From: Granulicatella sp. WM01
GTDB lineage: Bacteria > Bacillota > Bacilli > Lactobacillales > Aerococcaceae
Assembly: GCF_004570605.1 (NCBI RefSeq)
Contig: NZ_SPPB01000014.1
Span: 1 to 32,916, forward strand
Length of the DNA stretch: 32,916 nucleotides
Direction: 5' to 3'
Part shown: one piece after another, positions 16,466 through 24,767 of the stretch
How positions within the stretch are numbered: position 1 is the stretch's first letter
How the letters are laid out: every line of letters starts with the position of its first letter
The notes under the pieces: model-generated
The model's database searches: none
Told to the model about the DNA's origin: nothing
What the model saw: only the letters and a program-made list of their open reading frames with translations
Made by a program: the position numbers and the translations under genes

Positions 16466-17899
16466 ATGTCAGATAAAATACTGAGTGTAGGGATTGATTT
16501 GGGGACATCCACTACTCAGCTAGTACTCTCGGAATTAACGATTGAGAATATTGCATCTGTGTTCACAATCCCTAGAGTTTATATTACGGATAAAAAAGTA
16601 TTGTATAAGAGTGATATTATGTTTACTCCTATTGATGATAATGCTTTGATTGAAGTAGATAAAATTAAACAATTTGTGACTCATGAGTATGCAAAAGCAG
16701 GGATTGATAAACAAAATATTCAAATGGGAGCAGTTATTATCACGGGAGAAACAGCCCGTAAGGAAAACGCAAGCCATGTTATTGAAGCTATGAGTGGTTA
16801 TGCCGGCGACTTCGTAGTCGCAACAGCTGGTCCAGATTTGGAGAGCATTATTGCAGGAAAAGGAGCAGGTGCACATACTTATTCTCAAGAGCACCATACG
16901 TCAGTTGCAAATATTGACATTGGTGGAGGAACATCGAATTTAGCAGTTTTTAGAGAAGGTGATTTAATTGATACAGCTTGCTTTGACATAGGCGGGAGAT
17001 TAGTAAAAATTGATCCTTCAACTAAAAAAGTGCTATACATTGCCCCTAAACTTCAAACAATTATACAAGACAAACAATTTTCTTTACGTGTTGGTCAAAT
17101 TGTTAATCGCCAAGAATTAGATAGTCTCATTCAAGAAATGGTGCGTGTCATTGAAAATTCTGTAGGTGTAGGGGAGAAAAGTCCGTATTATGACTTGTTA
17201 CAGACTAATCACGGCTTAAAATTAGATTATGATATTCGCAATGTATCATTCTCAGGTGGAGTTGCGGATTGTATTAATCAAGAATTCGGTGAAGGTGATG
17301 ATTTACGTTTTGGAGATATTGGCGTATTATTAGGACGTGCTATTAGACGTTCGAAAGTCTTTGATGAAAAGAACGTAATTGAGTCAGTTGAAACCATTAG
17401 AGCAACAGTAGTTGGAGCGGGTAGTCATACGACAGATGTGAGTGGTAGTACAATTACATATATTGAAAATGTGTTGCCAATTAAAAACATTCCTGTCTTA
17501 AAATTTGCTCCTGCTGATGAATTGCATGATTCAGAAGAGTTCGGCAAAATTATTGAGGAAAAAATCAGATGGTTTATGCTCGAAAATGAAGTGCAACAAG
17601 TTGCACTGGCTCTTGAAGGAGAAAAAAGCCCTTCATTCAATCGTGTAAGTGATCTTGCTCAAGCAATAGTGAATGGAACAAAGAGTTTTGTTCAAAAAAA
17701 CATTCCAATTTTAATTATCGTTAGACAAGATATGGCAAAAGCACTTGGACAGTGTTTATTTGCAAAATTGCCGGAAAATTATCCTTTTGTATGCATTGAT
17801 TCTGTTGATGTACAAAGTGGGGACTATATTGATATAGGTAGACCTGTTATTGAAGGTTCTGTTTTACCGGTAGTTGTCAAAACATTAGTATTTAACTAG
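16466..17899 (+). CDS. eutA: Ethanolamine ammonia-lyase reactivating factor EutA
   Basis: The 477-residue actin-like ATPase exchanges damaged cobalamin from EutBC for fresh adenosylcobalamin. It shows the phosphate-1 motif GIDLGTSTTQLVLSEL at the N-terminus, then 'ITGETARKENA', then phosphate-2 'NIDIGGGTSNLAVF', and further on 'VSFSGGVADCI'. Length matches EutA (about 467-480). It lies directly upstream of its client eutBC, and its expression is gated by the ANTAR-controlled terminator in its leader. RBS GGAGGTG precedes ATG by 6 nt. Confidence 0.95.
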   Translation: MSDKILSVGIDLGTSTTQLVLSELTIENIASVFTIPRVYITDKKVLYKSDIMFTPIDDNALIEVDKIKQFVTHEYAKAGIDKQNIQMGAVIITGETARKENASHVIEAMSGYAGDFVVATAGPDLESIIAGKGAGAHTYSQEHHTSVANIDIGGGTSNLAVFREGDLIDTACFDIGGRLVKIDPSTKKVLYIAPKLQTIIQDKQFSLRVGQIVNRQELDSLIQEMVRVIENSVGVGEKSPYYDLLQTNHGLKLDYDIRNVSFSGGVADCINQEFGEGDDLRFGDIGVLLGRAIRRSKVFDEKNVIESVETIRATVVGAGSHTTDVSGSTITYIENVLPIKNIPVLKFAPADELHDSEEFGKIIEEKIRWFMLENEVQQVALALEGEKSPSFNRVSDLAQAIVNGTKSFVQKNIPILIIVRQDMAKALGQCLFAKLPENYPFVCIDSVDVQSGDYIDIGRPVIEGSVLPVVVKTLVFN

Positions 17900-17917
17900 A
17901 CAAAGGAGGTCAAAAAT

Positions 17918-19288
17918 ATGATTCTAAAAACCAAATTATTTGGTAGAACATATGAATTTAAGTCTGTAAAAGAAGTCATGGCGAAAGCTAATGAATTAAA
18001 ATCAGGAGATGAGTTAGCAGGTGTAGCAGCATCATCAGCTGAGGAACGTGTAGCGGCTAAAGTTGTTTTAGCACAATTAAAATTGTCTGATTTATTCAAC
18101 AATCCTGCTGTTCCTTATGAAGAAGATGAAGTAACACGTATCATCATTGATGACGTTAACTTGAGAACTTATGAAAAAATTAAAAACTGGACAGTTGAAG
18201 AATTACGTGAATGGATTTTAGATAGCAAAACAACAAATATTGATATTCAATGGATTTCACGTGGTTTGACATCAGAAATGGTAGCAGCTGTAACAAAATT
18301 AATGACAAATATGGACTTAATTGTTGGAGCACAAAAAATTGTGATTACAAAAACAGCTAATACAACAATCGGTGTACCGGGAACATTCTCTTCTCGTTTA
18401 CAACCTAACCACACAACAGATGATCCAGATGGTATTATGGCTTCTACAATGGAAGGTTTTGCTTATGGTTCAGGAGATGCTCTTTTAGGATTGAACCCAG
18501 TTGATGATTCTACTGAAAGTGTAAAACGTGTATTACATAAGTTTAATGATTTTATTGAAGAATATAAAATTCCTACACAACATTGTGTTTTAGCGCATGT
18601 TACAACACAAATTGAAGCAATGAATCAAGGTGCTCCTACTGGTCTTGTTTTCCAATCTATTGCAGGTTCTGAAAAAGGAAATGAGGCATTTGGATTTAAC
18701 GCTGCAACTATTCAAGAAGCATGGGATACTGCTCTTAAAGTAGGTACTGCTGCTGGACCAAACGTGATGTATTTTGAAACAGGTCAAGGTTCTGAATTAT
18801 CTTCAGATGCACATTATGATACTGACCAAGTGACAATGGAAGCACGTTGTTATGGTTTTGCTAAACACTATGACCCATTCTTAGTAAATACTGTTGTTGG
18901 ATTTATTGGACCAGAATATTTATACAACTCTAAACAAGTTATTCGTGCAGGTTTAGAAGATCATTTTATGGGTAAATTATCTGGTATTTCTATGGGATGT
19001 GACGTATGTTACACTAACCACATGAAAGCTGACCAAAATGATGCTGAAAACTTAACAGTCTTGTTAGGTGTTGCAGGAGTTAACTATATCATGGCAATTC
19101 CTCATGGAGATGATATCATGTTGAACTATCAAACAACTGGATACCATGAAACTGCTACAATGCGTGAATTATTAAATAAACGTCCAATTAAAGAGTTTGA
19201 AGAATGGATGGAAAACATGGGATTAATGAAAGACGGTCGCTTAACTGAAATCGGTGGAGATGGATCAGTCTTCATGAAAACAAAATAA
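17918..19288 (+). CDS. eutB: Ethanolamine ammonia-lyase large subunit EutB
   Basis: The 456-residue TIM-barrel subunit of the adenosylcobalamin-dependent lyase converts ethanolamine to acetaldehyde and ammonia inside the microcompartment. Family signatures include 'ANELKSGDELAGVAASSAEERVAAK', 'SRLQPNHTTDDPDGI', 'EGFAYGSGDALLGLNPVDDS', 'CYTNHMKADQNDAENL' and 'YIMAIPHGDDIMLNYQTTG'. Length is normal (about 453). RBS AAAGGAGG lies 8-9 nt upstream. It is followed after 16 nt by eutC. Codon choice is biased toward GAA/CAA/ACA, consistent with strong expression. Confidence 0.97.
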   Translation: MILKTKLFGRTYEFKSVKEVMAKANELKSGDELAGVAASSAEERVAAKVVLAQLKLSDLFNNPAVPYEEDEVTRIIIDDVNLRTYEKIKNWTVEELREWILDSKTTNIDIQWISRGLTSEMVAAVTKLMTNMDLIVGAQKIVITKTANTTIGVPGTFSSRLQPNHTTDDPDGIMASTMEGFAYGSGDALLGLNPVDDSTESVKRVLHKFNDFIEEYKIPTQHCVLAHVTTQIEAMNQGAPTGLVFQSIAGSEKGNEAFGFNAATIQEAWDTALKVGTAAGPNVMYFETGQGSELSSDAHYDTDQVTMEARCYGFAKHYDPFLVNTVVGFIGPEYLYNSKQVIRAGLEDHFMGKLSGISMGCDVCYTNHMKADQNDAENLTVLLGVAGVNYIMAIPHGDDIMLNYQTTGYHETATMRELLNKRPIKEFEEWMENMGLMKDGRLTEIGGDGSVFMKTK

Positions 19289-19304
19289 TTAGGAGGGCAT
19301 TATA

Positions 19305-20204
19305 GTGGATGAATTGCAATTAAAAGAAATGATTCGCTCATTATTAAGCGAAATGGGAGCAGAAACTAAACCTGCTGAAACTAAAGAACAAGGTAATGCC
19401 GTACAATCTGAAGGATATAAACCTGTTCAAAGTAATGTAGAAGACGGATTTATTGATGACATTACTGAAGTAGATATTCAAAAACAATTTTTAGTACCTA
19501 ATGCTATTAATGAAGAAGCATATCGTAAAATTAAAAACTTTACACCTGCTCGTTTAGGTTTATGGAGAGCTGGAACAAGATATAAAACACAAACAGTTTT
19601 ACGTTTCAGAGCAGACCATGCTGCTGCACAAGATGCAGTATTCTCATACGTAGATGAAGAATTTGTTAAAAAAATGGGCTTTAAAGAAGTTGAAACAAAA
19701 GCGACATCTAAAGATGAGTATTTAACTCGTCCGGACTTAGGAAGAATTTTCTCAGAAGAACAACAACAAGTTATCAAAGAGAGTTGTGCACATAATCAAA
19801 AAGTGCAAGTTATCGTTGGTGACGGATTAAGTTCTGCTGCTATTGAAGCAAATATTCCAGATTTCTTGCCAGCACTAAAACAAGGTTTAAAAATGTTTGG
19901 CTTAGAATTCAACGAAGTATTATTTGTTAAGCACGCACGTGTTGCATCTATGGATCAAATTGCTGAGCTTACAGGTGCAGAAGCTGTGTGTATGTTGATT
20001 GGGGAACGTCCAGGTTTAGTGACTGCCGAATCAATGAGTGCATATTTAGCTTATAAACCAACTGTTGGTATGCCAGAGGCAAAAAGAACAGTTGTATCTA
20101 ATATTCATAAAAAAGGTACGCCAGCGGTTGAAGCAGGAGCTTACGTTGCTGAAATTATCAAGAAAATATTAGATAATAAGAAATCAGGTATTGATTTAAA
20201 ATAA
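19305..20204 (+). CDS. eutC: Ethanolamine ammonia-lyase small subunit EutC
   Basis: A 299-residue subunit starting at GTG 19305, preceded by AGGAGGG. The conserved core includes '[37 protein letters not shown]', '[18 protein letters not shown]', '[16 protein letters not shown]' and '[24 protein letters not shown]', which help bind the cobalamin. The N-terminal segment [16 protein letters not shown] is an amphipathic helix joined by a flexible acidic linker to the core. It matches the arrangement of a microcompartment encapsulation peptide. Confidence 0.96.
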   Translation: MDELQLKEMIRSLLSEMGAETKPAETKEQGNAVQSEGYKPVQSNVEDGFIDDITEVDIQKQFLVPNAINEEAYRKIKNFTPARLGLWRAGTRYKTQTVLRFRADHAAAQDAVFSYVDEEFVKKMGFKEVETKATSKDEYLTRPDLGRIFSEEQQQVIKESCAHNQKVQVIVGDGLSSAAIEANIPDFLPALKQGLKMFGLEFNEVLFVKHARVASMDQIAELTGAEAVCMLIGERPGLVTAESMSAYLAYKPTVGMPEAKRTVVSNIHKKGTPAVEAGAYVAEIIKKILDNKKSGIDLK

Positions 20205-20222
20205 CATAAGGAGGTCAGGACT

Positions 20223-20876
20223 TTGAAAAACGAACGTCTTGGTGCAAATGTATTAAGTGCAGTAATTATTTCAAATGTGGATGCAGGATTAGCTGCTTCT
20301 TTAGAGTTAAAACCACACCACAGAAGTTTAGGTATTGTAACATCTGATTGTGACGATGTAACATACGTAGCTTTAGATGAAGCTACAAAAGCAGCTGATG
20401 TAGAGGTAGTTTATGCAAGAAGTATGTATGCTGGTGCAGCAAATGCTTCAACAAAATTAGCTGGTGAGGTTATTGGTATTATTGCTGGACCAAACCCAGA
20501 AGAAGTACGTAGTGGATTAGATGTTGCCGTATATGAAATTGAAAATGGCGCAAGTTTCTATAGTGCAAATGATGACAATACAGTTCCTTATTTTGCACAT
20601 TGTATTTCACGTGCAGGTTCTTATTTGTCAGCTGGTGTAAACGCAGAAGAGGGTGTAGCTATTGCTTACCTAATTGCTCCACCAGCAGAAGCAATGGTTG
20701 GTTTAGATGCAGCCTTAAAAGCGGCTGATGTAACAGTAGGTGCTTTCTATGGTCCACCTAGTGAAACAAACTTCGCAGGAGGCTTATTAGTTGGTTCTCA
20801 ATCAGCTTGTCGTGCTGCCTGTGATGCATTTGCAAGAGCAGTTCAAACTGTTGCAAGTGACCCAAAAAGTTACTAA
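20223..20876 (+). CDS. eutL: Microcompartment shell protein EutL
   Basis: A 217-residue tandem-BMC trimeric shell protein with two BMC domains, at about 1-110 and 115-217. It contains 'PHHRSLGIVTSDCDDVTYVALDEATKAADVEVVYARSMYAG' and 'GVAIAYLIAPPAEAMVGLDAALKAADVTVGAFYGPPSETNFAGG', as in EutL (219 residues in E. coli). Trimers of this family have a large gated central pore. The start is TTG 20223 with RBS AAGGAGG. It is followed after 13 nt by another BMC gene. Confidence 0.95.
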   Translation: MKNERLGANVLSAVIISNVDAGLAASLELKPHHRSLGIVTSDCDDVTYVALDEATKAADVEVVYARSMYAGAANASTKLAGEVIGIIAGPNPEEVRSGLDVAVYEIENGASFYSANDDNTVPYFAHCISRAGSYLSAGVNAEEGVAIAYLIAPPAEAMVGLDAALKAADVTVGAFYGPPSETNFAGGLLVGSQSACRAACDAFARAVQTVASDPKSY

Positions 20877-20889
20877 AAGGATGATGTAA

Positions 20890-21462
20890 ATGGCAGGAGA
20901 AGCATTAGGTTTAATTGAGGTGCGAGGCATGTTAGGTGCTGTTGTTGCAGCAGATGCCGCATTGAAAGCAGCTAATGTTACATTGCTAAATATTGAGCCA
21001 GTTAAAGCAGGACTTAGAACAGTTCAATTAAATGGTGATGTAGGTGCAATACGTGCAGCTGTTGATGCAGCCGTAGCAGCAGTGGCAGATTTGGATTGCT
21101 ATTTAGCAAGCCATGTCATTGCACGCGTTGATGAACAAACAAAACGCATCTATGGTGCCATTCAAGTTCCTCAAAAAGAAATCATTAAAGAAGATGAAGA
21201 AAGTGTTCAAGAAATTGAAGAGGTTCAGGCGATCGAACTTATTCAGGAAGAAATAGCCCCTTCACAAACGACTGAAAATCTTGTTCAAGTTGATGAAATT
21301 GAAGATAGCTTGGACACAACATTTACTAGAGAAGAACTAGAAAAAATGAGAGTTGTTAAACTAAGAGAAATTGCTTATCGTACAGAAGGCATTTCATTGA
21401 CGAAGAAACAAATTAAGTTTGGAAATAAACAGACTTTAATTGATGCTTTGCTAAAAAAATAA
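20890..21462 (+). CDS. eutK: BMC shell protein with C-terminal SAP-like tail (EutK-type)
   Basis: The 190-residue protein has one BMC-H domain (about 1-85: 'ALGLIEVRGMLGAVVAADAALKAANVTLL'). It is followed by an acidic Glu/Gln-rich linker of about 60 residues (about 95-150). The C-terminal module is LEKMRVVKLREIAYRTEGIS..KQTLIDALLKK (about 155-190). This module resembles SAP or Rho-N type nucleic-acid-binding helices. E. coli EutK also fuses a BMC domain to a C-terminal helical domain, but of the winged-helix type. Position between eutL and eutE fits EutK. The SAP call is by motif and is tentative; the BMC call is firm. Confidence 0.82.
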   Translation: MAGEALGLIEVRGMLGAVVAADAALKAANVTLLNIEPVKAGLRTVQLNGDVGAIRAAVDAAVAAVADLDCYLASHVIARVDEQTKRIYGAIQVPQKEIIKEDEESVQEIEEVQAIELIQEEIAPSQTTENLVQVDEIEDSLDTTFTREELEKMRVVKLREIAYRTEGISLTKKQIKFGNKQTLIDALLKK

Positions 21463-21485
21463 TCCAGAAGGGAGATTAAATAAGC

Positions 21486-22955
21486 GTGAAATTAGAAGAT
21501 AAAGATTTAATTTCGATTCAAGAAACGCGTGATTTAATACGTGCAGCTAAAGTTGCACAAGCTGAATTAGCTAAAATGTCACAAGAACAAATCGATACAA
21601 TCGTAAAAGTTGTTGCTAAAGCATGTTACGATGAACGTGTTCGTTTAGCTAAAATGGCGGCAGAAGAAACAGGCTTTGGTAAATGGGAAGATAAAGTGTT
21701 GAAAAATGCTTTAGCATCTCAAACATTGCTAGAAAATATCAAAGATATGAAAACTGTAGGTATTCTATCAGATGATAAAGTGAATAAAGTTATGGAAGTT
21801 GCTGTTCCAGTTGGAGTTGTTGCAGGTTTAATTCCGTCAACAAACCCAACATCGACAGTAATGTACAAAGCATTGATTTCATTAAAAGCAGGGAATGCTA
21901 TTGTATTCTCTCCACACCCAAATGCTTTAAAAGCAATTGAAGCAACTGTTGAAGTTATTCAAAAAGCTGCTAAAAGTGCAGGATGCCCAGATGGTGCAGT
22001 TGGTGTTATTCACAATGTTTCATTACAAGCAACTCAAGAACTAATGAAAAATAATGACACTAATTTAATTCTTGCTACTGGTGGTTCTGCAATGGTTAAA
22101 GCAGCCTACTCATCAGGAACACCTGCGATTGGTGTAGGTCCAGGAAATGGTCCAGCATTTATTGAAAAATCAGCAGATATTCCAACAGCTGTTCGCCACA
22201 TTATTGAATCAAAAACTTTTGATAATGGTGTTATCTGTGCTTCTGAGCAATCAGTTATTGTTGAAGAAGTATCAAAAGCAGCAGTTATTGCAGAATTTAA
22301 AAAACAAGGTGCATACTTCTTGAATGAAGCAGATGCGGAAAAATTGGGTAAATTCATTATTTTACCAAGTGGTGCAATGAATCCAAAAATGGTTGGGAAA
22401 ACACCACAAGTTATTGGAAAAATGGCAGGTGTTGAGGTACCAGCAGATGCTAAAGTGTTAATTGCTGAAACATCTGGAGTAGGTAAACATGCACCATACT
22501 CAATGGAAAAATTAGCACCAATCTTAGGTTTCTACACAGTAAAAACTTGGGAAGAAGCATGTGAATTAAGCATGAAGATTTTACATCATGAAGGTGTAGG
22601 TCATACAATGGCTATTCACTCACAAAATGAAGAGGTTATTCGTGAATTCGCATTGAAAAAACCTGTATCACGTTTATTGGTAAATACACCAGCCGCTTTA
22701 GGTGGTGTAGGGGTAACAACTGGATTGTTCCCAGCCTTTACATTAGGTTGTGGTGCAGTTGGTGGAAGTGCAACATCTGATAATGTATCACCAGAGAATT
22801 TATTCAACAAACGTCGTATCGCTTATGGTGTACGTGAACTTTCAGATATTAAAAAAGCACAATCAGCTACAACAACATCTGTGGATACAACAAGTACAGA
22901 TGAAAATCAATTAATTGACTTATTAGTGAAAAAAGTATTGGAAAAATTACAATAA
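21486..22955 (+). CDS. eutE: CoA-acylating acetaldehyde dehydrogenase EutE
   Basis: The 489-residue enzyme oxidises acetaldehyde with CoA and NAD+ to acetyl-CoA. The aldehyde-dehydrogenase superfamily core has 'VGVVAGLIPSTNPTSTVMYKALISLKAGNAIVFSPHP', 'GPGNGPAF', the catalytic cysteine at about residue 251 in NGVICASEQS, and 'GHTMAIHSQNE'. Unlike enterobacterial EutE, the amphipathic encapsulation-like helix is at the C-terminus (NQLIDLLVKKVLEKLQ after a Thr/Ser-rich linker). The N-terminus lacks one. The start is GTG 21486 with RBS AAGGGAG about 12 nt upstream. Confidence 0.96.
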   Translation: MKLEDKDLISIQETRDLIRAAKVAQAELAKMSQEQIDTIVKVVAKACYDERVRLAKMAAEETGFGKWEDKVLKNALASQTLLENIKDMKTVGILSDDKVNKVMEVAVPVGVVAGLIPSTNPTSTVMYKALISLKAGNAIVFSPHPNALKAIEATVEVIQKAAKSAGCPDGAVGVIHNVSLQATQELMKNNDTNLILATGGSAMVKAAYSSGTPAIGVGPGNGPAFIEKSADIPTAVRHIIESKTFDNGVICASEQSVIVEEVSKAAVIAEFKKQGAYFLNEADAEKLGKFIILPSGAMNPKMVGKTPQVIGKMAGVEVPADAKVLIAETSGVGKHAPYSMEKLAPILGFYTVKTWEEACELSMKILHHEGVGHTMAIHSQNEEVIREFALKKPVSRLLVNTPAALGGVGVTTGLFPAFTLGCGAVGGSATSDNVSPENLFNKRRIAYGVRELSDIKKAQSATTTSVDTTSTDENQLIDLLVKKVLEKLQ

Positions 22956-23008
22956 TTAATGATAAAATAGAAAAATAGTAAAACAATATAATTTGGAGGA
23001 ATTTTATT

Positions 23009-23284
23009 ATGGCAAACGCAAATGCATTAGGAATGGTAGAAACAAAAGGTTTAGTAGGAGCAATTGAAGCAGCAGATGCAATGGTTAAAGCAGCTAACGT
23101 AACTTTAATCGGTAAAGAACAAGTTGGTGGCGGATTAGTAACAGTTATGGTTCGTGGTGATGTTGGTGCTGTTAAAGCTGCAACTGATGCTGGTGCTGCA
23201 GCTGCTGAAAACGTGGGTGAATTAGTATCTGTACACGTTATTCCACGTCCACATTCAGAAGTTGAAGTTATTTTACCAAAATAA
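23009..23284 (+). CDS. eutM: Major hexameric shell protein EutM
   Basis: A 91-residue canonical BMC-H protein: '[57 protein letters not shown]'. The pore-loop and KAANV helix signatures match EutM/PduA. It forms the flat hexagonal facets of the compartment. RBS TTGGAGGA is 8 nt upstream. The 53-nt upstream gap contains TATAAT (about 22990) without a good -35 box. A 17-bp stem-loop follows 13 nt after the stop, and strongly biased codon use suggests very high expression. Confidence 0.97.
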   Translation: MANANALGMVETKGLVGAIEAADAMVKAANVTLIGKEQVGGGLVTVMVRGDVGAVKAATDAGAAAAENVGELVSVHVIPRPHSEVEVILPK

Positions 23285-23297
23285 TGACTTATTATGC

Positions 23298-23335
23298 TTT
23301 AATTATCGCAACGGGTTTCCGTTGCGATAATTAAA
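23298..23335 (+). terminator. 17-bp hairpin after eutM, partial terminator or mRNA stabiliser
   Basis: TTTAATTATCGCAACGG (23298-23314) and its perfect complement 23319-23335 enclose loop GTTT. No T tract follows. It most likely protects the 3' end of the upstream message, or thins transcription into eutT and the genes beyond, giving excess EutM. Confidence 0.6.
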
Positions 23336-23352
23336 ATAGTGCATAAAGATTT

Positions 23353-23427
23353 TTTACTGTCAAGGTAGTAAATCATGAGAGTTTGTATGACTGGATAGAG
23401 TTATATGAACTATGTCTGTTTAGACAT
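23353..23427 (+). other. Two further small hairpins before eutT
   Basis: TTTACT/AGTAAA (23353-23358 and 23367-23372) and ATGTCT/AGACAT (23412-23417 and 23422-23427) form short stem-loops in the eutT leader. Neither has the ANTAR hexaloop signature and no T run follows. Their function is not recognised. Confidence 0.35.
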
Positions 23428-23450
23428 TATAGGAACAAGGATGTGAGAAT

Positions 23451-24092
23451 ATGCCAGTTGTAACAGAAGCTAAAGTCAGAAAATTGCTTAAAGAAGGTCA
23501 AATTATTGAGCAAGGTACTTTTGTTTTAGAAGGAAATGATAAATTAACCCCTTCAGCAAAAGGTTTTTTAGCTGATCATCATGTTACAGTTGTTTATTCA
23601 GGTGCAACGAGTCATTCGCAAAGCACAGTGCCACACATACCTAATATTAAACAAATTGATAATATAGCTCATTCAGCAGCATTACCGTATGTTGTCAGAT
23701 TAGCAAGGTTATACCCAATACTTCTACGTGCTCAAAGAGCATTTCACTTAGATTTTGAAGATGATTTATGCAAACGCACGGCTTCAATTTTAGCTATGCT
23801 ACAACAAATAGTAAATCATCGTATTGAAGATGATGTTCAGGTTTATAATGAGAGCTTTTTATCTAACGCAGAGCTTCAAGCAATTCGTATTGCTAAACAG
23901 TTAAATCCTAATGATAGTGTGTTAGATTACACATTGTCGGAAGGGAAATTACACTGTTATGAAGCGTATATTGAATGTGCAATTGTAAGAAATGAGTTAG
24001 ATATTTTAGACAAGACACATGATGTGTATATTGAAAAAGTTTCTCAATTATTAAAAGCTATTGAAGTATTACTGTGGTTAATCATAGATTAG
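23451..24092 (+). CDS. eutT: Probable cobalamin adenosyltransferase EutT
   Basis: A 213-residue protein. The N-terminal 45 residues carry the EutT/EutQ-shared motif 'VTEAKVRKLLKEG..LTPSAKGFLADHHVTVVY'. The remaining part is helical ('LARLYPILLRAQRAFHLDFEDDLCKRTASILAMLQQ') and could hold a corrinoid-adenosyltransferase fold. It lacks the HX11CCXXC metal motif of enterobacterial EutT and is shorter than that protein (267 residues). If correct, it converts cob(I)alamin to adenosylcobalamin for EutBC. Identification rests on position and the N-terminal motif; the catalytic assignment is less sure. RBS AAGGATGTGAG is upstream. Confidence 0.65.
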   Translation: MPVVTEAKVRKLLKEGQIIEQGTFVLEGNDKLTPSAKGFLADHHVTVVYSGATSHSQSTVPHIPNIKQIDNIAHSAALPYVVRLARLYPILLRAQRAFHLDFEDDLCKRTASILAMLQQIVNHRIEDDVQVYNESFLSNAELQAIRIAKQLNPNDSVLDYTLSEGKLHCYEAYIECAIVRNELDILDKTHDVYIEKVSQLLKAIEVLLWLIID

Positions 24093-24115
24093 AATAATAA
24101 GGGGGTGTGTATGAC

Positions 24116-24748
24116 ATGGCTAGCATAGATGAATTAATCAGCAAAGTATTGGAAAAAGTTCAAAATGAGGTATCAAATAGTTTTGAAGTGGAGGCCAGTG
24201 GGCGTCATATCCATTTATCTCAAGCAGATGTGGATACATTATTTGGAAAAGGTTATGAGTTGACCAAACAAAAAGATCTTTCTCAACCTGGACAATATGC
24301 ATGTAAAGAGCGTATTACCGTACTTGGTCCTAAAGGAGCATTTCATAATGTGGTTATTTTAGGTCCAGTTCGTCCAGAATCACAAGTAGAAATTTCTTTA
24401 ACAGACGGATTAGCGTTAGGTGTTAAAGCACCTATACGTGAAAGTGGTGATATTGAAGGAACACCAGGTATTGTTCTTGTTAATGGAAACAATGTGGTTA
24501 GTTTAGAAAAAGGTTTGATTGTTGCTAAACGTCATATCCACATGTCACCAGATGATGCACGTAAAGCTGGCGTAGAAAATAAAGAAATCGTTCAAGTTAA
24601 AGTTGAAGGAGCACGTCCTTTAATTTTTGATGATGTTGTTGTACGTGTTCACCCGAATTTTGCTACAGCAATGCATATTGATTATGATGAAGCAAATGCA
24701 TGTGGATTCACAAAGGGTATGCGTGGACGTATTATAAAAAAATCTTAA
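24116..24748 (+). CDS. pduL: Phosphate propanoyl/acetyltransferase, PduL type
   Basis: A 210-residue phosphotransacylase converts acetyl-CoA and phosphate to acetyl-phosphate and recycles CoA within the compartment. Two PduL barrels show metal-binding histidines in SGRHIHLSQADVDTLFG and AKRHIHMSPDDARKAGV, plus 'ITVLGPKGAFHNVVILGPVRPESQVEISLTDG'. It replaces the unrelated Pta-type EutD of enterobacteria. The N-terminal helix SIDELISKVLEKVQNEV is an encapsulation-peptide candidate. ATG 24116 is chosen because RBS AAGGGGGTG (24099-24107) sits 8 nt upstream. GTG 24107 lies inside that RBS. Confidence 0.93.
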   Translation: MASIDELISKVLEKVQNEVSNSFEVEASGRHIHLSQADVDTLFGKGYELTKQKDLSQPGQYACKERITVLGPKGAFHNVVILGPVRPESQVEISLTDGLALGVKAPIRESGDIEGTPGIVLVNGNNVVSLEKGLIVAKRHIHMSPDDARKAGVENKEIVQVKVEGARPLIFDDVVVRVHPNFATAMHIDYDEANACGFTKGMRGRIIKKS

Positions 24749-24767
24749 TTGAGAAAGGCTGATAGAA

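Noticed and set aside
23285-23450. ANTAR target or cobalamin riboswitch before eutT
   Set aside because: Its hairpin loops do not have A at position 1 with G at position 4 in a hexaloop, no T-run terminator follows, and no B12-box-like segment was seen.
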